From Crateriforma conspicua (GTDB taxonomy: Bacteria; Planctomycetota; Planctomycetia; Pirellulales; Pirellulaceae): a stretch of DNA of 64,000 nucleotides. The DNA lies in assembly GCF_007752935.1 (NCBI RefSeq), contig NZ_CP036319.1, positions 5,684,501 through 5,748,500 of the forward strand. Reading direction: 5' to 3'. Of this stretch, positions 57,657-64,000 are shown one piece after another. The translations under genes were made by a program, and so were the position numbers. The notes below the pieces were generated by a model. It searched no databases. It was not told the DNA's origin and worked only from the letters and a program-made list of their open reading frames with translations. How positions within the stretch are numbered: the stretch's first letter is position 1; each line of letters begins with the position of its first letter.

Positions 57657-59081
57657 TTAGTTCTGAGGTTCGGATGCCGGCAGAAGGTCCAAACACGCCA
57701 TCCGAGTCATTTCACGCAGAATCAATTTTCCATCCACGATTGCCATCGGCCCCCAAGCGTCATGTCCATCGGGAAAGATCTCGGCCTGCGCGATGGGTTC
57801 GTAGGATTTGGTATTGGCTTGAACCGCCGTCAACGTGCCATGATCATCCAATAACCAAATTTTGTTGTCCGCAATCAGATAAGGTCCGTGCCCGAATCGA
57901 TCCCGCCCGCTGGACCAAACTTCGTTTCCATCCAAATCCATACAGACCAACACGCCGCCACCTCGTTTGCGAACTCCAAAGATGTGTTGTTGGTACACGA
58001 TCGGTGTTTGCTGTTCGGAATTGAATTCTTTGGGAGTGAATTCCTTCACGATGTCGACGCCATCGACGGTATCGGATACCTGGAACAAGATTGCACCGAC
58101 CTTGGATCCGTAACCACTGGACACCAAGAATCGACCGTTCGGCAGCACCAGGGGCGATGGGGCGTGGGCGAATTGGACCGGCCAGGATGTCGTGTCCCAC
58201 AGAATCTTTCCCGAATCGGCGTCCACTCCCGCGATCCCGCCACTGCCGCAGTAGACGTACATGTGTGTTCCGCCGACGTTCATTGGCACAACGCTGGAAT
58301 GCGTCATTTCCCACTGACGCGGATTGGCTGATTCCCAGATCACATCGCCGGTTTTGATATCCAAAGCGACAAGCAATGCGGTTCCGCCCACACCAAGAAT
58401 CAGCTTTCCTTCATCCACCAAAGGGCACTGCCCGACGTACCAGCGGGGTTCGACAGCCTGGTAATCAGCCACCAAGCTTTTCAGCCAAAGATTCTTGCCC
58501 GTGCTTGCATCCCAAACGGCCAAATGACATCGGGGCCCCAGCGTGATGACCAACCCGCCGGCGATCGTGGGGACGGTTCGTGTGATGCCATGGTTTCGCG
58601 TCACCGGGACCGGATAGCTGTTCCGCCAAATCTCTTGTCCATCCGCCAACGACAAGCAGCGCAGCACATCGGATTGAACCGTCTCGTCATAGTCCAACAC
58701 GTACACACGACCGTTGGAAACCGCCGCACCGGCGTATCCTTCACACAAGGTGATTTCCCATTGCTTGCCCGGTCCATCAGACGTCCAGTCGGTCCGCAGT
58801 GTCGGTGTTTCAGTGACGACATTGCCACCATTCGGCCCGCGGAATCCCATCCACGTTCCATCGGTCACGCCCGCCACACCGGCACCCGCAACCGGTTGCC
58901 CAGGAATCGGAACGGCGACAGCATCACTTTTTAGACTGACCGTCGCGGGTGCGCCGTCTTGTCCCGGCAATCGCATGCGGACCTGCTGCGTTGGCCGGAC
59001 ACTGATCCATCCAACAGCAACGACAACGGCGATTAGAGCCACCAAGCCCAACGTTCCACGATCTACGGCGGAGGCTTTCAT
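57657..59081 (-). CDS. PQQ-like beta-propeller with membrane anchor, first gene of redox operon
   Basis: 474 residues. One N-terminal helix (LGLVALIAVVVAVGWI) anchors a propeller with PQQ-like blades (GQEIWRNSYPV, TGKNLWLKSL, TGDVIWESANP, SGKILWDTTSW, GNEVWSSGRDR). Blade motifs are those of BamB and quinoprotein-like domains, and no clear PQQ active site is seen. The gene begins the eight-gene minus-strand operon, 586 bp from the divergent PQQ gene at 59668, which encodes a second, non-anchored propeller. Confidence 0.85.
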   Translation of the reverse strand: MKASAVDRGTLGLVALIAVVVAVGWISVRPTQQVRMRLPGQDGAPATVSLKSDAVAVPIPGQPVAGAGVAGVTDGTWMGFRGPNGGNVVTETPTLRTDWTSDGPGKQWEITLCEGYAGAAVSNGRVYVLDYDETVQSDVLRCLSLADGQEIWRNSYPVPVTRNHGITRTVPTIAGGLVITLGPRCHLAVWDASTGKNLWLKSLVADYQAVEPRWYVGQCPLVDEGKLILGVGGTALLVALDIKTGDVIWESANPRQWEMTHSSVVPMNVGGTHMYVYCGSGGIAGVDADSGKILWDTTSWPVQFAHAPSPLVLPNGRFLVSSGYGSKVGAILFQVSDTVDGVDIVKEFTPKEFNSEQQTPIVYQQHIFGVRKRGGGVLVCMDLDGNEVWSSGRDRFGHGPYLIADNKIWLLDDHGTLTAVQANTKSYEPIAQAEIFPDGHDAWGPMAIVDGKLILREMTRMACLDLLPASEPQN

Positions 59082-59667
59082 GTCTCCGCCTTGAAATCAC
59101 TGAAGGACTGACGAAGCGACACGTTGCTTTGACCCCACAACCATTGCCGTGCAACATCGAAGGCATGCGATCGGCGCGTCGGCGACCGCATTTCAAGCCC
59201 ACGGTCAGCGCATTTCGACGTCCGACCGTTGTCAACGTGTTCGATAAACTGAATGCATGGTTTCACGGTTCCAGTTCCGCTGTGGGTGCAACACGATTCC
59301 GCCGGAGACCAGGAACATCCTGACATTCCAGGACTCGATTCGAATCGCTCGGCGGTGATCCTTCCCGCTGTCTTATCTTTCGGGCGATTATGGGCGGATC
59401 GTCGCAACGTGTGCCACAGACGAACAGTCGCACGTGCAACGGGCTGTGCGTTGAAAGCACGCTAATCGCGGTGTTTTGAGAATTCGCACCTACGATCCGC
59501 GACGATACGACGCACTGCAAAACGGTGCATTTCCGATACACAACGTGCGGTCGCGTCTCGGTATGATCAATCACTACCGAGACGACAGCGGAAGCATTGC
59601 AAAGCAAGTTTGCCTTCGGTCATTTGTCTTCCGCCCCCCTTAACGCCCTCCTTCCACAGCAGCCCTC
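59082..59667. other. Control region between divergent PQQ genes
   Basis: About 590 bp without a credible gene. It should hold the promoter of the redox operon and that of the PQQ gene at 59668. It contains the 10-bp inverted repeat at 59554-59584. Confidence 0.55.
59554..59584. promoter_or_regulatory. Perfect 10-bp inverted repeat upstream of PQQ gene
   Basis: CGTCTCGGTA (59554-59563) and TACCGAGACG (59575-59584) are exact complements around an 11-nt spacer that contains TGATCA. It lies 83 bp before the PQQ gene and 473 bp before the redox operon. Operator or leader hairpin; no regulator gene is adjacent. Confidence 0.5.
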
Positions 59668-60924
59668 ATGTCCAGAACATTCCCACGTATCTTTGGCGTT
59701 TGGATCCTATTGTTTCACGGTGCGTTGGCATGGTCCGACGACTGGCAACAGTTCCGCGGCGACGATGGTTCGGCGACCACTTCGCAAGGTTCCTTGCCTG
59801 TTCAATGGGATGCGGCCACTTCGGTTCGATGGAAAACGGACCTTCCAGGACCAGGCGGTTCTTGTCCCATCGTTTTGGATGACTTGGTCGTCGTGACGTA
59901 CTACGACGGATACGGAATCGACGAAGATTCGCCAGGCAACATCCAGGATCTATCACGACATCTTGCGGCGTACCGTCGATCGACCGGCGATCACGTGTGG
60001 ACCGTTGACTTTCCATCCGATGGTGGTGACAAACCGTTCGAAGGCTTCCAAGCGTTGCATGGTTATGCATCATCGACGCCAGTCACCGACGGCCAAGACA
60101 TCTACGTTTTCCTTGGACGCTCCGGCGTAGCAGCCGTTTCGAAAGACGGTCAGAAACGTTGGCAAGTCAGTGTCGGCGACGGTGTTCATGGATGGGGATC
60201 AGGAACATCCCCTGTGTTGTTTGACGATCTGGTGATCGTCAACGCCAGCGTGGAAAGCAGCAGCATGGTCGCGTTGAACAAAAGCGACGGAACCGAAGCC
60301 TGGCGTGTCGATGATGTCCAAAGGTCTTGGAGCAGCCCATTGTTGGTCGATGTCGCATCGGGCCCCCAGGAGTTGGTACTCGCCGACAAAGGTCGCTTGC
60401 GTGGATTTGATCCGGCCACCGGCAAGACGCTTTGGACGTGCCCCTTTGTCGACGACTATATCTGTCCAACGCCCATCAGCCATGACGGAGTCGTGTATGC
60501 CATTGGCGGCCGTCGGAACACCGCCGTCGCCGTCAAAGCAGGCGGACGTGGCGATGTCGAACCGCTTTGGGAAGCACGTGCGGGCGCGAACGTTCCATCG
60601 CCGGTCTATCACGACGGGCATCTTTATTTTCTGAATGAGCGCAGCGGTTTGGCGTTTTGCTTGAACGCCGAAGACGGCGATATCGTCTATCGCGAACGTC
60701 TGTCACCTCGCCCCGGCACCGTGTACGGATCACCGCTGTTGGCGGAAGACCAATACTATGTCGTGACCCGCGACAGCGGGACATTCGTGATCGCCGCGAA
60801 GCCGGAATTTCAGATGCTTCAACACAACGATGCCTTGGATGACAGCCGCGTCAACGCCAGTCCCGTGCCGGCAGGATCCGAGATTCTGGTGCGGAGCAAC
60901 GATGCACTGTATTGCTTGCAGTGA
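59668..60924 (+). CDS. Secreted PQQ-like beta-propeller protein
   Basis: 418 residues with a signal peptide (VWILLFHGALAWS) and immediate start of the propeller at DDWQQFRGDDGSATTSQG, a planctomycete PQQ-like opening. Blades include TGDHVWTVDF, DGQKRWQVSVG, DGTEAWRVDD, TGKTLWTCPF and GDIVYRERL, ending in SNDALYCLQ. No electron-transfer domain is fused. It is divergent from the operon starting at 59081 that encodes a related propeller, so both may respond to the same signal. Function is unknown. Confidence 0.85.
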   Translation: MSRTFPRIFGVWILLFHGALAWSDDWQQFRGDDGSATTSQGSLPVQWDAATSVRWKTDLPGPGGSCPIVLDDLVVVTYYDGYGIDEDSPGNIQDLSRHLAAYRRSTGDHVWTVDFPSDGGDKPFEGFQALHGYASSTPVTDGQDIYVFLGRSGVAAVSKDGQKRWQVSVGDGVHGWGSGTSPVLFDDLVIVNASVESSSMVALNKSDGTEAWRVDDVQRSWSSPLLVDVASGPQELVLADKGRLRGFDPATGKTLWTCPFVDDYICPTPISHDGVVYAIGGRRNTAVAVKAGGRGDVEPLWEARAGANVPSPVYHDGHLYFLNERSGLAFCLNAEDGDIVYRERLSPRPGTVYGSPLLAEDQYYVVTRDSGTFVIAAKPEFQMLQHNDALDDSRVNASPVPAGSEILVRSNDALYCLQ

Positions 60925-61011
60925 TCAACGGGATTCCCAGCAGCATGCCATCGGTCACCGGTTCTCGAGCGCTGGCATCGCCTGATCGGTTCACCTAACG
61001 AATTAAAAACC

Positions 61012-61046
61012 AAAACCCCGGTCGCATCGGATGCGACCGGGGTTTT
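61012..61046. terminator. Strong bidirectional terminator
   Basis: The bases from 61012 to 61028 (AAAACCCCGGTCGCATC) are exactly complementary to 61030-61046 (GATGCGACCGGGGTTTT), with the centre forming the loop. T-runs follow the stem on both strands. It lies between the convergent PQQ-like gene and the Gfo/Idh/MocA gene and can stop both transcripts. Confidence 0.92.
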
Positions 61047-61098
61047 TTGTTCGATTGATCCTGATGCGTTCGGTTTCAAACGCATTCAAGAAACGTAA

Positions 61099-62427
61099 TT
61101 AGGCAAACGGGTTATAGCTGCCGGGGACCGGAATCGGATAACGTCCTTCATCGTCGGGACGTGCACTTTCCGGCACCTGTGATTCCAGGGTCAGATCGTC
61201 GATGTTGGGTGCCAAGTTGCGTCCATTTTCCAGCAACTCGTCCCACTTCAAAACCTTGCCGCTGTAGCAGGCTTCGCGGCCCAAGATTGCGGTGAACGTG
61301 GACAGAGCACCGTATTCACCTTCGTTGTAGATGTCGCCTCGCATCAACGCAGCGATCAAATCGTGCTGTTCTTGTTGGTGGCCGTTCAGATTCGGGCCAT
61401 CGAACTTCCACTCGTTCGCACCCGCCAACCAACCACTCGGGTCGGCCGTTCCCTTAGAACCTTGCACATGTTCGCCGACGTGGGTCCAAGCACCTTTCAG
61501 GTGACGACCTTGGCTGAACATCTTGCTGCCGTCGGCGAAGGTGAATTCGCAGAACGTGTGATCGTTGATCTGTGACTTGGTGGGATCACCGTCCATTCGT
61601 TGCCCACGACCGCCCATGCCGTTGCATTCGACCGGGTATTCACCCTTGACCCAGCAACCAATGTCCAGGTTGTGAATGTGTTGTTCACAAATCTGGTCGC
61701 CCGAAAGCCAGTTGAAGTGGTACCAGTTGTTGCACTGGAACGCCATTTCGTTTTGATCATCGGTACGGTTGCGGTACCAGATCCCGCCGCCGTTCCAATA
61801 AACTTGCTGGGAGATCACGTCGCCGATTTCACCATCGTGGATGCGACGAACGGTTTCCAGATAGTTGGGTTGGTGACGTCGTTGCAATCCGATCGCGACC
61901 AACAGATCTTTCTTCTTGGATTCCTTGACGGACTCCAGAACACGACGGACGCCGGGTGCATCGGACGCGACGGGTTTTTCCATGAACACGTGCCGGCCTT
62001 TCTTGACCGCATGTTCAAATTGCTGCGGCTTGAAGGCGGGCGGTGTCGCGATCACAACAAGATCGCATTCAACATCCATTGCGGCCTTGTAACCGTTCAG
62101 ATCCGTGTAAATGTTTTCCGGAGTCACTGCGACCTTTTCGGCATACTGTTTACGCTTGCGAAGCGAGTTCAGCAGACCTTCAGCCTTCTGCGGAAAAGCG
62201 TCGGCGACGGCAACCAGTTTGACGTTGCCTTCGGTGTTGAACAGGTTGACGATGGCACCGCTTCCGCGACCGCCACAACCGATCAAAACGACTTTGATTT
62301 CGTCCAGACCTGCCGCGTGCGCGGTGCGTGCCACCGAGCCGGCCAAAGCGGCTCCGGTTGCGGCGACCGAGGTGGTCTTCAAAAAGGATCGCCGATCCGA
62401 CGATTTGGATGCGTTATCTTTGGTCAT
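61099..62427 (-). CDS. Gfo/Idh/MocA-family oxidoreductase with Tat signal
   Basis: 442 residues from ATG 62427. The Tat signal is SDRRSFLKTTSVAATG, followed by VVLIGCGGRGSGAI (NAD(P)-binding Rossmann), VIATPPAF and the catalytic-type Lys in FMEKPVA. The C-terminal domain includes WYHFNWLSGDQICEQHIHNLD, a planctomycete Gfo/Idh/MocA hallmark, and GAWTHVGEHVQGSKG. It likely oxidises or epimerises a sugar in the periplasm with a tightly bound cofactor. Substrate is unknown. It is followed downstream by the terminator at 61012 and preceded by the sulfatase gene on the same strand. Confidence 0.92.
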   Translation of the reverse strand: MTKDNASKSSDRRSFLKTTSVAATGAALAGSVARTAHAAGLDEIKVVLIGCGGRGSGAIVNLFNTEGNVKLVAVADAFPQKAEGLLNSLRKRKQYAEKVAVTPENIYTDLNGYKAAMDVECDLVVIATPPAFKPQQFEHAVKKGRHVFMEKPVASDAPGVRRVLESVKESKKKDLLVAIGLQRRHQPNYLETVRRIHDGEIGDVISQQVYWNGGGIWYRNRTDDQNEMAFQCNNWYHFNWLSGDQICEQHIHNLDIGCWVKGEYPVECNGMGGRGQRMDGDPTKSQINDHTFCEFTFADGSKMFSQGRHLKGAWTHVGEHVQGSKGTADPSGWLAGANEWKFDGPNLNGHQQEQHDLIAALMRGDIYNEGEYGALSTFTAILGREACYSGKVLKWDELLENGRNLAPNIDDLTLESQVPESARPDDEGRYPIPVPGSYNPFA

Positions 62428-62633
62428 CACAGGGGTCTTTCAACGGGAAGGAAAGAAAGGTGGGTTTGCCACGACGCGATCGTTCACGCCAGCGGGTTTC
62501 AGCCTGGCGCGTCCGCTGTTGGGTGCTTCGCCCGATGGATTCCACCGGACTGAATTTACGATCGGTCGCCTAGGCCCACTAGTTTAACCAAGAAAACGCG
62601 ACTGGGTGGTACGCGTTGGCGGTAGCGAACGAC

Positions 62634-64000
62634 TTAGCGAGCCGCATCCGGCACGTAGGTTTCCGCGTTCCGGCGTCGGGTGATCTGCCAAGCCGCTTTT
62701 TCCCGATCCACCCGGTGTTGCGTTTTTCCACTCAGCGGCCAATGAGGACTTTCGCGATGTGCTTCGGAAAAAATTTCCGCGGCGTTCGCTACGAGATCCG
62801 GCCGACTTTCGGCTAAATCGTTTGATTCGGCGGGATCCTGGGCCAAGTCATAGATCTCAATTGGGCGATCCACCCCCAGACGTACCGCTTTCCAGTCACC
62901 GAACCTCGCCGCCTGGATCGGACGACCGCCGTGCAGTTCCCAGTAAAAGTAATCGCGTTTGGGTGCGTCGCCGCCGCGCAAAAAGTCCACCAGCGAATGC
63001 CCGTCGGTTTCGTACCCCTCAGGTGGTTCCGCCCCGGCCATTTCAACAAAGGTCGGCATCACATCCCAAAACGCCCAAGGCTGATCGGTCACCCGACCGG
63101 CGGGCACGGTGCCGGGCCACCAAGCGATGGCCGCTTGGCGGAGCGCCCCTTCGTACATGCCACGCTTGAATCCGCGCAAACCGTTGGACGCTTGTTCAAA
63201 TCGTTTTCCCATGGCGGAATCGGGACTGAACGATGAACCGTTATCGCCGCTGAACAACACCAACGTGTCATCGTCGATCCCTTTCTCTTTCAACACAGAC
63301 AACAGTTGTCCCATGTCGCTGTCCAACCGGCTGACCTGGGCCGCATAGGACTTTTCCTTCAAGCTCCACGGCTTAGCCGCATAGATCCCAAGATCATCGA
63401 TTTCGTTTCTGCCGTGCGGCAAAGTCACCGCGTAAAACAAGAAGAATGGCTGGTCGGCGTGATCACGAACCCACCGGATCATGTCTTGCTGAATCAATTC
63501 TTGCGCATACGTTTGACCGACCGTCCGCCCATCGTTGCCGGGCAAACGAAACGGCTGGTCATCGTTGAATAGATACGTCGGAAAATAGCTGTGCGCGTGT
63601 CGCTGGCAGTTGTAGCCATAGAAGTGGTCCACACCCTGGTTCATCGGGCTGCCAGTCGTGTCGAAAAATCCCATGCCCCATTTCCCGAAGGTTGCCGTCG
63701 CATAGCCGGCGGCCTTGGCCACCTCGGCAATCGTCACCGTTTCGTCAGGCAATGGAAACTGTCCCTCCGGTGGCATTTCGTAGTTGCCGCGGACCGGACA
63801 ATGGCCGCAATGCAGGCCGGTAAAAAATGACGATCGGCTGGGGGCACACACGCTGGTACCACAATAGGCTTGCATGTATCGAGTACCTTCGGCCGCCATC
63901 TGATCCAAATGGGGTGTTTGAATCAGTTGTTGTCCGTAGCAGCCAAGATCACCCTGAGCGACATCATCGCTGAGCACGAAGATCAAATTGGGACGACGCG
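62634..64000 (-). CDS. Sulfatase, N-terminus outside the window
   Basis: About 455 residues are visible; the reading frame continues past base 64000. Near the visible start are the metal-binding Asp pair ([18 protein letters not shown]) and the formylglycine motif [11 protein letters not shown]. Further on are [19 protein letters not shown] and [12 protein letters not shown], the second metal site. The C-terminus is short and basic ([14 protein letters not shown]). It belongs to a third sulfatase subfamily of the window. It is 206 bp from the Gfo/Idh/MocA gene on the same strand; both may belong to a sulfated-sugar pathway. Confidence 0.9.
   Translation of the reverse strand, partial: RRPNLIFVLSDDVAQGDLGCYGQQLIQTPHLDQMAAEGTRYMQAYCGTSVCAPSRSSFFTGLHCGHCPVRGNYEMPPEGQFPLPDETVTIAEVAKAAGYATATFGKWGMGFFDTTGSPMNQGVDHFYGYNCQRHAHSYFPTYLFNDDQPFRLPGNDGRTVGQTYAQELIQQDMIRWVRDHADQPFFLFYAVTLPHGRNEIDDLGIYAAKPWSLKEKSYAAQVSRLDSDMGQLLSVLKEKGIDDDTLVLFSGDNGSSFSPDSAMGKRFEQASNGLRGFKRGMYEGALRQAAIAWWPGTVPAGRVTDQPWAFWDVMPTFVEMAGAEPPEGYETDGHSLVDFLRGGDAPKRDYFYWELHGGRPIQAARFGDWKAVRLGVDRPIEIYDLAQDPAESNDLAESRPDLVANAAEIFSEAHRESPHWPLSGKTQHRVDREKAAWQITRRRNAETYVPDAAR

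Noticed and set aside
61600-62553. Plus-strand reading frame of 317 residues
   Set aside because: Antisense to the Gfo/Idh/MocA gene, which has clear catalytic motifs and a Tat signal.

Overview
The window reads as chromosomal DNA of a planctomycete of the Rhodopirellula/Pirellulaceae type. The grounds are three secreted sulfatases of different subfamilies, a DUF1559 prepilin-type protein with its H-x9-DG motif, many PQQ-like and NHL beta-propellers, FG-GAP/VCBS repeats, a Gfo/Idh/MocA oxidoreductase with a Tat signal, and moderate GC content. This assignment is inference from gene content. No rRNA, tRNA, CRISPR array, transposase or phage gene was recognised.

Layout. (1) 1-4313: end of an FG-GAP protein, then a small catabolic operon (GntR/FCD regulator, Na+/solute symporter, DapA/NanA-family aldolase) with a perfect palindrome just before the regulator. 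(2) 4375-6018: an alginate-export-like outer-membrane barrel. (3) 6353-19592: a 13-kb one-direction nitrate assimilation cluster: ABC nitrate transporter (nrtABCD), a GAF-like protein, a DmsB-DmsC fusion, molybdopterin nitrate reductase, NirA nitrite reductase and a dedicated FAD/NAD(P)H reductase carrying an extra Fe-S domain. (4) 20240-24841: nitrite/NO module: nrfHA, a Crp/Fnr (DNR-like) regulator and a short hybrid-cluster protein. Two nearly identical Fnr-type 14-bp operators lie before nrfH and between the regulator and hcp. (5) 24925-31196: two sulfatases, a small membrane protein and a carboxylesterase-like hydrolase. (6) 31597-35565: DUF1559, PepSY-TM, DUF2271, DUF4198 and membrane-anchored flavodoxin genes, probably metal or iron related. 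(7) 35773-39178: two secreted polysaccharide-type proteins (DUF5060/PF12904 and DUF4832). (8) 39238-45922: a sulfur and redox group on the minus strand (NDH-like flavoprotein, di-heme peroxidase, persulfide dioxygenase-rhodanese, TauE exporter, cNMP-TrxR-like fusion). (9) 46198-48457: a phosphoesterase and a GDPD-like protein. (10) 48462-59081: eight tightly coupled minus-strand genes that look like one multi-component electron-transfer system. (11) 59668-64000: another PQQ-like propeller, a bidirectional terminator, a Gfo/Idh/MocA protein and a sulfatase cut by the window edge.

The best candidate for an undescribed system is region 10. A fused HydC/HydB-like (NuoE-NuoF) NADH-oxidising subunit and a GltD-like FAD/Fe-S protein without an NAD(P)H domain are coupled to a NapH/NosR-like membrane ferredoxin, a Tat-exported polyferredoxin, a four-cysteine one-TM microprotein, and three membrane-anchored propellers. 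No terminal catalytic subunit is present. The second strongest signal is the Fnr/DNR regulon of region 4, where regulator, recognition-helix residues, operators and target genes all agree.
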